Below, in pieces: positions 1 through 5,309 of a stretch of DNA of 6,156 nucleotides (positions are counted from its first letter, which is position 1; each line of letters opens with the position of its first letter). The notes under the pieces were generated by a model. The model saw only the letters and a list, made by a program, of their open reading frames with translations, was not told the origin of the DNA and did not search any database. The translations under genes and the position numbers were made by a program. Location: assembly GCA_004028495.1 (NCBI GenBank), contig MTKS01000098.1, positions 1-6,156 of the forward strand, in the 5' to 3' direction. Source of the stretch: Candidatus Electrothrix marina. GTDB lineage: Bacteria > Desulfobacterota > Desulfobulbia > Desulfobulbales > Desulfobulbaceae.

Positions 1-1
1 T

Positions 2-1774
2 TTGGTTTTGATCCTGATTTTTTCCCTTATGGCCTCAATCCGTTTTTCCCCTCTTGCCTCGGCCCTCTGGTTCTGGGAACGAATGCCGTTGGTTATGGAG
101 AAGGTTGCGGAGAAGATAGCTGCCGGCAAGGAGTGGACAGGGGACAAGGTTATCACCTGGAAAACAGAGCGGCAGAAGCGGCTGGAGGAACGGCCCGCTC
201 CCCTGAAGATCAATCGTCCAGTGAAAGCTCTTCCTATCCTGCGATCAGAGGAAAAAAAATCAGGGATCCTTAAGGGTGCTTTGAAGGGTGGATTTACTGT
301 TCATGAGCCGGTTAAAAGGGAAACCGTGATGGAGGCGGATCATGAGGGAGCAGCACCGAGCCCGCCGCGAATCGGGGAGTTTCAGCTGCCGCCGATTTCT
401 CTGCTGGAAAAGAATACCCAGGGCGATCTCGAAGTTGATCGGCAACATTATTATACTGTCAGTGAAAAATTGGTTGCCAAGCTGCTGGATTTCTCGGTGA
501 AGGGAGAGGTGGTCGGGGTTTCTCCCGGGCCGGTGGTCACCACCTATGAGTTTGCCCCGGCTGCCGGTGTGAAGATCAACAAGGTCGTCAACCTTGCCGA
601 TGATCTGGCAATGGTGCTCAAAGTGGATCGGGTCAGGGTTGTGGGGTCGATTCCGGGCAAGGCCGCCATCGGTATTGAAATTCCCAATCCGGAACGAAAG
701 ACCGTGTTTTTTCGTGATATTCTGCTGAGTAACGCCTATAGTCGTTCCGCCTCCTTTTTGACCGTTGCTTTGGGCGTTGATTCCATCGGGAAGCCGGCTG
801 TGGCAAACTTGGCCAGAATGCCCCATCTGCTTATTGCCGGAGCCACCGGTGCAGGTAAGTCCGTGGCTATTAATGCTTTTATCTGCTCCATCCTCTATAA
901 GGCGACCCCGGACATGGTTCGTCTGCTGATGATTGATCCGAAACGGATCGAGTTGTCTGTCTACGAGGGCATTCCCCATCTCCTGCATCCTGTGGTGGTT
1001 GAACCGAAAATGGCCAGTCGCGCCCTGATCTGGGCGGTGCGCGAAATGGAGCGGCGCTATAAACTGCTGGAGACGCTCCGGGTGAAGTCTTTTACCTCCT
1101 ATAACGAAGTTGCTGAGGAAAAACTTCCTTATATTGTTATTATTGTGGATGAGCTGGCTGATCTGATGATGGTGGCCTCCAAGGATGTGGAGACTTCCAT
1201 TGCCCGGCTGGCGCAGATGGCACGGGCCGCCGGTATGCATATTATTTTGGCGACCCAGCGGCCTTCTGTGGATGTGCTCACCGGTCTGATCAAGGCCAAT
1301 TTCCCCACCAGGATTTCCTTCAAGGTTTCCTCCAAAGTGGATTCGCGCACCATTCTCGACACTTCCGGTGCTGAGCATCTCCTGGGCCTCGGTGATATGC
1401 TCTTCCTGCCGCCGGGAGCCGCCAAGCTGAAACGTATCCACGGGGCCTTTATTTCCGAGGAGGAAACAGAACGGATTATTGCTTTTCTGAAGCAACAGGG
1501 TGCTGCGGAGTATGACGAAACCGTGCTTCAGATGGTGGAGGAGGACGCGGCAGGCGGTGAAGATGGGGAAGCTGAATATGACGAGAAATACGATGAGGCC
1601 GTTGCTGTGGTGACCGAGACCGGTCAGGCCTCCATCTCTATGGTTCAGCGGCGGCTGCGGGTGGGGTATAACCGGGCGGCCCGGATGATCGAAATGATGG
1701 AGCGGGACGGAGTGGTCGGCCCCTCAGACGGGTCGCGGCCCAGGGAGGTGATTGCCCGAGGAGAGTATTCCTGA
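2..1774 (+). CDS. ftsK: FtsK/SpoIIIE-family DNA translocase, C-terminal part (5' end outside window)
   Basis: FtsK is a septum-anchored hexameric ATPase that pumps chromosomal DNA during division and helps resolve dimers. The reading frame is open at the left edge, so the N-terminus is missing. Residues 1 to about 25 are hydrophobic and look like the last membrane segment, followed by a charged linker of roughly 90 residues. The alpha/beta motor follows: Walker A GATGAGKS at residues 280-287, Walker B with D383-E384 after a run of I/V, and the conserved block with ATQRPSVDV and GLGDMLFLPPG. After an acidic linker (about 515-530), residues about 530-590 form the winged-helix gamma domain that reads KOPS-type DNA signals (VQRRLRVGYNRAARMIEMME). 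The 590 residues seen would be most of a typical 700-800 residue protein. The TTG at position 2 is not a credible start, because the other membrane segments would be lost. The gene converges on the MEMO1-family gene, with 25 nt between the stop codons. Confidence 0.97.
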   Translation: MVLILIFSLMASIRFSPLASALWFWERMPLVMEKVAEKIAAGKEWTGDKVITWKTERQKRLEERPAPLKINRPVKALPILRSEEKKSGILKGALKGGFTVHEPVKRETVMEADHEGAAPSPPRIGEFQLPPISLLEKNTQGDLEVDRQHYYTVSEKLVAKLLDFSVKGEVVGVSPGPVVTTYEFAPAAGVKINKVVNLADDLAMVLKVDRVRVVGSIPGKAAIGIEIPNPERKTVFFRDILLSNAYSRSASFLTVALGVDSIGKPAVANLARMPHLLIAGATGAGKSVAINAFICSILYKATPDMVRLLMIDPKRIELSVYEGIPHLLHPVVVEPKMASRALIWAVREMERRYKLLETLRVKSFTSYNEVAEEKLPYIVIIVDELADLMMVASKDVETSIARLAQMARAAGMHIILATQRPSVDVLTGLIKANFPTRISFKVSSKVDSRTILDTSGAEHLLGLGDMLFLPPGAAKLKRIHGAFISEEETERIIAFLKQQGAAEYDETVLQMVEEDAAGGEDGEAEYDEKYDEAVAVVTETGQASISMVQRRLRVGYNRAARMIEMMERDGVVGPSDGSRPREVIARGEYS

Positions 1775-1799
1775 GAGCCTGTGTACAGACGCAGTTTTT

Positions 1800-2612
1800 T
1801 CAGCGAATAATTACTCCGGCATAGCCGACAACCTGTTCCGTATCACCGCTGACTTCCCCGGAATCCGTATACCGGACAAGCTCGGCCTGTTCAGCCCCCA
1901 GCTCAGCCGCAGCCAGCAGGGTAATGGTCGTGGGCATGATGCCGCACATGGAAATCCGTCGGGACAGCACCGTGTCATAGAGGCCGTCTGCATCAAGACC
2001 CAGAATATGGTCCAGGGCAAGCTGGTCCTGTTCCGAGGCCTGCTTGCGGGAGAGGTAATGAGTCATGTCCGTACTGGCAACCAGCAGGGCAGGGCGGTTG
2101 GAGTACCGGATAGCCTGGGTAAGTTCGGTAGCGGCCTGGTGGCATTGTTGTAAAGAAAGGTGGGAAACCACCACCGGCAGGATGTGGAGGTCCTTTTGAA
2201 AATACTGGAGAAAGGGTACCTGTACCTCCAGCGAATGTTCATAGAGATGCGGCGTGTCGTCAGCTATGAAGAGGGCAGAAGAGCTGAGTAGATCCTGAGC
2301 GAGATCATTTGCCAGCGAAACTCGCCCCAGAGGCATGTCCCAATCCTGGGTACCTACCGCAAGAGGCCTTCCTTGGTCGTGATGTTGCCCGTGATGATCG
2401 GGACCGAGAAGAATCACTGTCTCGGGAATACGGATCCGGGCAAAGGTCTCCCCGGCCACCCCTCCTGAATAGATATAGCCGGCATGGGGGGAAAGAACCG
2501 CTTTGGCCTCTGTCTTTTCAGGATGTTCAGCGATCAGTTTATTCAGAGCCTGACGGAGCCTGATCGGGTCACCGTCGTAGAACCTGTCAGCAACTGCGGG
2601 TTGACGAAGCAT
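1800..2612 (-). CDS. amrB: AmmeMemoRadiSam system protein B (MEMO1 family)
   Basis: This 270-residue protein has the full-length MEMO1 fold, related to class III extradiol (LigB-type) dioxygenases. Visible family motifs are SPHAGYIYSG (H43), LLGPDHHG (H73/H74), EHSLEVQVPFLQ (129-ish), STDMTHY (D182, H185) and MCG (C223). These match the positions of the human MEMO1 pocket residues (two His, Asp, His and Cys). In bacteria the family usually co-occurs with an AMMECR1-like protein and a radical SAM protein, but neither is in this window, and the reaction is not established. The ATG at 2612 gives the expected N-terminus (MLRQPAVADRFYDGD). Its Shine-Dalgarno sequence is weak (a GAG about 8-10 nt upstream). 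The gene is convergent with ftsK, and the GC-rich coding style matches ftsK rather than the repeat region beyond it, so it is probably the last core gene before the accessory stretch. Confidence 0.93.
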   Translation of the reverse strand: MLRQPAVADRFYDGDPIRLRQALNKLIAEHPEKTEAKAVLSPHAGYIYSGGVAGETFARIRIPETVILLGPDHHGQHHDQGRPLAVGTQDWDMPLGRVSLANDLAQDLLSSSALFIADDTPHLYEHSLEVQVPFLQYFQKDLHILPVVVSHLSLQQCHQAATELTQAIRYSNRPALLVASTDMTHYLSRKQASEQDQLALDHILGLDADGLYDTVLSRRISMCGIMPTTITLLAAAELGAEQAELVRYTDSGEVSGDTEQVVGYAGVIIR

Positions 2613-2662
2613 GGGATTTTCTCAATATGGTTGATGAATTTCGATAGGATATTGTTCCGTTT

Positions 2663-2770
2663 TCAGCGAATCAGTTCGGATTTTGTCAGATTGAAATTCT
2701 CTGCTGTATTGTTGAGCAGCTGCTCCGGATTTGGGTCAAGTCTCCATGCAATCATATGTTTTTCTTCCAT
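2663..2770 (-). pseudogene. Fragment of a ribbon-helix-helix-like (CopG/Arc-type) antitoxin
   Basis: A 35-codon open stretch from an ATG at 2770 reads MIAWRLDPNPEQLL near its start and ends LTKSELIR followed by TGA. The pattern of a short beta strand with RLDP, then a helix, then a turn with (S/T)xSELIR resembles the DNA-binding half of ribbon-helix-helix antitoxins. In those proteins SELIR is normally followed by another helix and a toxin-binding tail, which are absent here. No toxin gene follows: the MEMO1-family gene begins 51 nt downstream on the same strand. No Shine-Dalgarno sequence is visible. The same frame is open further upstream to 2950, but that part is RAYT-derived repeat. It is most likely a decayed antitoxin remnant. 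Family assignment rests on a short motif and is tentative. Confidence 0.45.
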
Positions 2771-2821
2771 ATTACTGATAGTAGTACATAGAGAGCCGGA
2801 TGGCAAACGAAATATTTGCGG

Positions 2822-2851
2822 CAGGCGGATGGAACGGCGGCGGCGGGGAAT
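2822..2851 (-). repeat. RAYT 5'-coding stub, copy 1 (short)
   Basis: Read on the minus strand, this 30-nt piece encodes IPRRRRSIRL, matching the IHHRRSIRL signature at the N-terminus of REP-associated Y1 transposases. It is the same segment found in copies at 4565-4609, 5267-5309 and 6068-6116. Homology stops just after SIRL, and the RHH-like fragment starts 51 nt downstream on the same strand. Confidence 0.6.
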
Positions 2852-2963
2852 CCGGTTTGGGTAATCACGATAATCCCATGCACATGATTCGGCATAATCG
2901 TCCATGTACGCAGATGGTGACGAAACAGGCCCCGGCCTGGGAATAATCATAACCGCGTAAACG

Positions 2964-2984
2964 TACGTCCCCTATTTCAATTTG
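2964..2984 (+). repeat. Direct repeat flanking phd-vapC, left copy
   Basis: The sequence TACGTCCCCTATTT followed by CAATTT recurs at 3840-3860 with only one extra T. A shorter match (TCCCCTATTT) occurs at 3108-3117. The two longer copies bracket the plus-strand toxin-antitoxin pair. Confidence 0.7.
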
Positions 2985-3030
2985 ATATACCGTAGATGTC
3001 CCGTAAGGGCGGTTCGACGACCGCCCTTAC
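2980..3030 (+). repeat. REP-like element with perfect 11-bp hairpin, copy 1
   Basis: The arms GTAAGGGCGGT (3003-3013) and ACCGCCCTTAC (3020-3030) are exact inverted repeats around a 6-nt loop. The 5' flank, from ATTTGATATACCGT through TGTCCC, is shared with a second copy at 4618-4669, so the unit is about 50 nt long and includes a non-palindromic side. That is typical of REP sequences acted on by RAYTs. There is no T-run after the hairpin, so it is not an obvious intrinsic terminator. Confidence 0.75.
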
Positions 3031-3139
3031 ATATGCCCCGCCCGTGATGGATATCCGGTTCACGCATGATCGGTTATTCACCCCCGGAGCAGAATCAACG
3101 TCCTACTTCCCCTATTTCCTCTATTGATTTTAAAATCGC

Positions 3140-3168
3140 TTGCTAGCGCACGAACGATTATGTAAAAT
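3140..3168 (+). promoter_or_regulatory. Predicted sigma70 promoter of the phd-vapC pair
   Basis: TTGCTA (3140-3145) and TAAAAT (3163-3168) are separated by exactly 17 nt. Transcription would begin near 3175, leaving a leader of about 30 nt that contains the strong Shine-Dalgarno AAGGAGG (3192-3198), 7 nt before the ATG. Short palindromes (GCTAGC at 3142-3147, TACGTA at 3176-3181, CTTAAG at 3184-3189) lie in and after the promoter and could be operator half-sites, but none is long enough to be convincing. Confidence 0.6.
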
Positions 3169-3205
3169 AGAGTCGTACGTAAACTTAAGCTAAGGAGGAT
3201 AATCA

Positions 3206-3436
3206 ATGGCTATCACTGCATCAGCCCTGCGGGGCAATATCTATAAACTATTGGATAAAATTCTGGAATCAGGAAAGCCTCTGGAAGTGGAAAGAAAAGG
3301 GACACGATTGCAAATTATCCCCAAAAAACCAATTTCCAAACTCTCTCGACTGACAAAACATGCCTGCATGCAGGGCGACCCTGAATCAATTATAAACCTG
3401 GACTGGTCGGATGAGTGGAACCACGATTTACCTTGA
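3206..3436 (+). CDS. Phd/YefM-family antitoxin
   Basis: This 76-residue protein has the prevent-host-death fold pattern. An N-terminal ITASALRGNIYKLLDKILESG helix region is followed by KPLEVERKGTRLQIIP strands (to about residue 39). These form the DNA-binding dimer. A variable C-terminal tail, ending in acidic and aromatic residues (DWSDEWNHDLP), would be expected to fold onto and block the toxin. Length is normal for the family. The start is fixed by the consensus-like AAGGAGG 7 nt upstream. It overlaps the PIN-domain gene by 26 nt, the usual antitoxin-first order, so the two are co-transcribed and probably translationally coupled. Such antitoxins normally repress their own promoter. Base composition is visibly more AT-rich than in ftsK or the MEMO1-family gene, consistent with acquired DNA. 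Confidence 0.88.
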   Translation: MAITASALRGNIYKLLDKILESGKPLEVERKGTRLQIIPKKPISKLSRLTKHACMQGDPESIINLDWSDEWNHDLP

Positions 3437-3800
3437 TACCCATGTTGTAGTCTGGCTGTACAGCGGTGACCTGTCCCTGCTCTCAGAAAAAGCCTGTCAA
3501 CTCATAGAGGAAAACGAGTTGCTGATTTCCCCGCTGGTCTTGCTTGAACTTCAGTATTTGTTTGAAATAAAAAGAATCACGGTTGAACCGACGGTGATAT
3601 TTGATTCACTTGCAGAGAGTATAGGATTGCAAAAATGTCGTTCATCTTTTGCACGGGTGATGACGGAAGCAATGCTGATGTCATGGACAAGAGATCCGTT
3701 TGACAGAATCATTACCGCCACAGCAGTGGTTCATCAGGCTGTGCTGTTGACAAAGGACCAGATGATCAGGCGGGAATATGAGCTGGCGGCTTGGGATTAA
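3411..3800 (+). CDS. vapC: VapC-like PIN-domain toxin (ribonuclease)
   Basis: This 129-residue PIN-domain protein is predicted to be a Mg2+-dependent RNase that cuts RNA when free of its antitoxin. The acidic active-site set is complete: D9 in YLDTHVVVW, E46 in LLELQYL, D95 and D98 in the characteristic RDPFDRIITATA block, and D116 in LLTKD. Length is normal and there is no frame damage. The ATG at 3411 lies inside the antitoxin gene with only a weak GG-rich ribosome site, which suggests that toxin translation depends on antitoxin translation. It forms an intact module with the upstream Phd-type antitoxin, a common pairing in PIN/Phd systems. The specific RNA target cannot be read from the sequence. 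Confidence 0.92.
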   Translation: MSGTTIYLDTHVVVWLYSGDLSLLSEKACQLIEENELLISPLVLLELQYLFEIKRITVEPTVIFDSLAESIGLQKCRSSFARVMTEAMLMSWTRDPFDRIITATAVVHQAVLLTKDQMIRREYELAAWD

Positions 3801-3839
3801 ATTTCACACCATCCGTACCTCATGGTCGAAAAAACATGC

Positions 3840-3860
3840 TACGTCCCCTATTTTCAATTT
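3840..3860 (+). repeat. Direct repeat flanking phd-vapC, right copy
   Basis: This is a near-identical copy of 2964-2984, with four Ts instead of three before CAATTT, located 40 nt after the vapC stop. Together the two copies enclose a unit of about 0.9 kb containing only the REP-like hairpin, the promoter and the phd-vapC pair. Confidence 0.7.
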
Positions 3861-3897
3861 AAGATCATTTATGTTCGGCGGGTGGAGCGACAACGAG

Positions 3898-4227
3898 TTA
3901 TGCCAGTACCGGAACACAGAAATCGGAATTCGCCATAGGCCTAATTTCTCTCTTTATTTTCTCCTCCGAAGCGTCTTCCGCCATATCCAGTTCAAAATCC
4001 ATCTGGAGGCCAAGCCAGAACTGCGGGGACATATCAAAGTATCTGGCCAATCGCAGGGACGTATCCGCGCTGATCCCTCTTCTGCCCAGGACAATCTCAT
4101 TAATTCTCCTGGCAGGGACGTGAAGAGCCAAGGCCAGCTTATTCTGGCTCAAGCCCAAAGGTTTCAAAAATTCTTCCTGCAACACCTCACCCGGATGCAG
4201 GGGTGCTATTTTCCTTGTTTCCATCAT
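3898..4227 (-). CDS. higA: HigA-family antitoxin (XRE helix-turn-helix)
   Basis: This protein of 108 or 109 residues begins with the family signature PLHPGEVLQEEFLKPLGLSQNKLA. Its helix-turn-helix spans about residues 25-65 (LSQNKLALALHVPARRINEIVLGRRGI). The hallmark DTSLRLARYFDMSPQFWLGLQ follows. It would bind HigB and repress the shared promoter. It follows higB in the reversed, toxin-first order typical of higBA. The first ATG (4227) overlaps the higB TAA stop by one base. AGGGGG ends only 2 nt before that ATG but 5 nt before a second ATG at 4224, so the second is the better-spaced start. The tail after REIRPMA (NSDFCVPVLA) is slightly longer than usual and uninformative. Confidence 0.93.
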   Translation of the reverse strand: MMETRKIAPLHPGEVLQEEFLKPLGLSQNKLALALHVPARRINEIVLGRRGISADTSLRLARYFDMSPQFWLGLQMDFELDMAEDASEEKIKREIRPMANSDFCVPVLA

Positions 4228-4514
4228 TACCCCCTGTGATAGTCTACGATTTCCACATCAAACGCATCTCCGTTCTCCCAGCTGAAGCAGATCCTCCACT
4301 GATCGTTGATACGAATGGAGTATTGCCCGGCCCGTTCCCCTTTCAGTTTTTCGAGCCGGTTAGCAGGCGGAATACGCAGGTCGTTAATGTTTTGCGACCT
4401 GTTTATCATACGCAGTTTTCTGAACGCAGCTCTCTGGATATCACCAGATATTTTCTTGAAATGAAAACGGTTAAATATTTTTTCCGTTGCGTTATTTTTG
4501 AATGATCGAATCAT
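4227..4514 (-). CDS. higB: HigB-family mRNA interferase toxin (RelE superfamily)
   Basis: This 95-residue RelE-fold toxin belongs to the HigB/plasmid-maintenance killer family, which cleaves mRNA on the translating ribosome. Family landmarks are the MIRSFKNNATEKIF start, a basic central helix (AAFRKLRMINRSQ), DLRIPPANRLEKLKGERAGQYSIRIND, and the C-terminal QWRICFSWENGDAFDVEIVDYH. Length and both ends fit the family, so it looks intact. The start is fixed by homology (MIRSF), although no clear Shine-Dalgarno sequence precedes it. The predicted transcript starts only 1-2 nt upstream, and a 21-bp palindrome ends one base before the ATG. A small RAYT-derived reading frame upstream ends in an ATGA overlap with this start codon. 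Confidence 0.93.
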   Translation of the reverse strand: MIRSFKNNATEKIFNRFHFKKISGDIQRAAFRKLRMINRSQNINDLRIPPANRLEKLKGERAGQYSIRINDQWRICFSWENGDAFDVEIVDYHRG

Positions 4515-4515
4515 A

Positions 4516-4536
4516 CACCGTTATGATATAACGGTG
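4516..4536. promoter_or_regulatory. Predicted HigBA operator: perfect 9+3+9 palindrome
   Basis: CACCGTTAT (4516-4524) and ATAACGGTG (4528-4536) are exact inverted repeats with a GAT spacer. The palindrome covers the -10 box and the predicted transcription start. Repressor binding there would block RNA polymerase, as expected for conditional autoregulation by HigA/HigBA. Confidence 0.75.
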
Positions 4537-4551
4537 AGCGTTTAACGTCAA
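4523..4551 (-). promoter_or_regulatory. Predicted sigma70 promoter of higBA
   Basis: On the minus strand TTGACG (4551-4546) is followed after 17 nt by TATCAT (4528-4523). The -35 is near consensus, and transcription would start around 4516, one or two bases before the higB ATG at 4514, making the message essentially leaderless. Confidence 0.65.
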
Positions 4552-4617
4552 CAGTTAAAGATGACAGACGGATGGAACGACGGTGGTGGATATCCGGGTT
4601 GTACGACATGACGGATT

Positions 4618-4669
4618 ATTTGATATACCGTGGTTGTCCCGTAAGGGTGATTCGCAAACCGCCTTATAC
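4618..4669 (+). repeat. REP-like element, copy 2, diverged hairpin
   Basis: It shares ATTTGATATACCGT, TGTCCC and GTAAGGG with the element at 2980-3030. The second arm has diverged (AACCGCCTTATAC), so the hairpin is imperfect. The DUF2442 stop codon (4666-4664) lies inside the distal arm, and a RAYT stub starts just beyond the other end, at 4609. Confidence 0.65.
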
Positions 4670-4915
4670 CGCCGCCTGTTCAACAGCTTTTGATTCCAGA
4701 TACAGTGTATCAGGGCATAAATCCTGCTCATTCGGCCAGACCACAGTCCCTTCCGAGGCGATCGCCTTGCGGAAGTATCGCTCATCCTGAAGTTCCTTAA
4801 AGACTCCGATATGCAGGTAAGGTTCGCAGCTGAACTGTCTGATCTCGCCGTTGGTGAACTGCAACAGCAGAAAAGGGAAATCAATCTCAAGTATCTTGTT
4901 TACACGAGGATTCAT
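4664..4915 (-). CDS. DUF2442 domain-containing protein
   Basis: This 83-residue protein matches the DUF2442 pattern: MNPRVNKILEIDF, then an LLLQFTNGEIRQF strand pair, EPYLHIGVFKELQDERYFRKA, and the C-terminal signature GTVVWPNEQDLCPDTLYLES. The function is unknown. The family is often encoded beside DUF4160 proteins, and toxin-antitoxin-like roles have been suggested only from such neighbourhoods. The ATG at 4915 gives the usual MNPRV start, with GGTGA about 6 nt upstream. A GTG at 4924 would add three residues and overlap the upstream DUF4160 stop as GTGA. Either start makes the two genes a tight unit. The gene looks complete even though its DUF4160 partner is truncated. Confidence 0.88.
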   Translation of the reverse strand: MNPRVNKILEIDFPFLLLQFTNGEIRQFSCEPYLHIGVFKELQDERYFRKAIASEGTVVWPNEQDLCPDTLYLESKAVEQAAV

Positions 4916-4920
4916 TGTAT

Positions 4921-5073
4921 TCACCGCAGAGGATCAATCTTATATGGCTGCTCACCGGATACAGCCAAATCCCAGTCGGCCATGAGTTCATCTTTATGCA
5001 GCTCAATCCAGGCTTGAAGCAGTTTCATTTTATTGCCGGGAAGGTCACCTTCAAGGATCTCTACAAACCGAGT
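4921..5073 (-). pseudogene. DUF4160 protein, C-terminal fragment
   Basis: The minus-strand frame reads FVEILEGDLPGNK, then LLQAWIELHKDELMADWDLAV, and ends KIDPLR-stop. This is the C-terminal two thirds of the DUF4160 family (EILEG, W-ELHKDEL--DW, KI-PL). The family normally starts with a strand/PPHFH segment of about 30 residues, and none is present. A TGA at 5076-5074 closes the frame immediately upstream, and the only ATG inside (5028) would leave about 35 residues. It is therefore a remnant of the usual DUF4160-DUF2442 pair, with its stop touching the DUF2442 start. An open but ATG-less run upstream in the same frame (ending TDAEGNPDHRGNG before the TGA) and a frame starting MPKAIPITEV are not recognisable as the missing N-terminus. 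Confidence 0.75.
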
Positions 5074-5146
5074 TCAGCCATTACCTCTGTGATCGGGATT
5101 GCCTTCGGCATCAGTTCTACAGAATACACTGAATCCTCTCAATAAG

Positions 5147-5309
5147 TTATTTTTTGCCTACTTCAAGGGTGCCATATTTACAGGCATGATGCAAGATTGT
5201 TTCTTCCCGGCCCTGCGTGCAGATGGTGACGAAATAGGCCTCGGCCTGCGAATAATCGTAATTGCGCAGACGGGTGGAACGGTGGTGGTGGATATCGGGG
5301 TTAATTCAT
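5147..5309 (-). pseudogene. RAYT 5' stub, copy 3 (longest head)
   Basis: The minus strand encodes NPDIHHHRSTRLRNYDYSQA and then EAYFVTICTQGRE, the conserved N-terminal strand of REP-associated Y1 transposases, before running into unrelated codons and a TAA (5149-5147). The initiating ATG (5309) is out of frame: relative to the intact copy at 6116, two bases are missing in the ATGAAATAC start, so ATG-AAT-TAA results. No HUH motif follows. The stub ends about 75 nt upstream of the DUF4160 fragment on the same strand. Positions 5218-5272 are also a close copy of 2909-2963. Confidence 0.75.

Larger units (their letters stand above)
2851..3067 (-). pseudogene. Degraded REP-associated tyrosine transposase (Y1_Tnp/RAYT), 5' region in pieces
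   Basis: Three collinear minus-strand pieces of one RAYT coding region are visible. Positions 3067-3044 read MREPDIHH. Positions 2965 to about 2896 read VRLRGYDYSQAGACFVTICVHGR. Positions 2895-2851 read MPNHVHGIIVITQTG in another frame; this contains the HUH (H-V-H) metal-binding motif of Y1 transposases. Between the first and second pieces, the expected RRSI codons are replaced by about 80 nt that include the REP-like hairpin at 3003-3030. Between the second and third, roughly 40 residues usual for the family are missing. The remaining C-terminal part, including the catalytic tyrosine helix, is absent. It cannot make a transposase. RAYTs normally process REP palindromes as single-stranded DNA, which fits the hairpins nearby. 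Confidence 0.75.
4511..4609 (-). pseudogene. RAYT 5' stub, copy 2, open across the higBA promoter and overlapping the higB start
   Basis: The first 15 codons (4609-4565, MSYNPDIHHRRSIRL) are the N-terminus of a REP-associated Y1 transposase. Homology ends there. The frame continues for 17 codons of unrelated sequence (SSLTVDVKRSPLYHNGV) made from the higBA promoter and operator. It stops at TGA 4513-4511, which overlaps the higB ATG as ATGA. The rest of the transposase is missing, so it is a stub rather than a functional transposase gene. Whether it is translated is unknown, and no strong ribosome site precedes it. Confidence 0.65.

Noticed and set aside
2..4. TTG at position 2 as the real ftsK start
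   Set aside because: Starting there would leave a single membrane segment at the extreme N-terminus; the frame is open to the window edge and FtsK normally has several membrane segments before the linker.
260..1495. Long minus-strand open frame (411 codons) and a nested one at 1129-1425
   Set aside because: Both are antisense to the strongly conserved ftsK coding sequence, have low-complexity His/Gly/Asn-rich translations with no recognisable domain, and arise from ftsK codon bias.
1775..1799. Possible bidirectional terminator between ftsK and the MEMO1-family gene
   Set aside because: There is a T-run (about 1795-1800), but the only nearby inverted repeat (CTGT-GT-ACAG) has a loop too small to form a stable stem.
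3778..4239. Plus-strand open frame of 153 codons
   Set aside because: It is the reverse shadow of higA and starts inside the vapC 3' end; there is no ribosome site or domain.
5077..5123. Minus-strand MPKAIPITEV frame (about 5113-5065) or ATG-less run ending PDHRGNG as the missing DUF4160 N-terminus
   Set aside because: Neither shows the PPHFH-type N-terminal signature; the first is in another frame and the second is closed by a TGA just before the DUF4160 homology.
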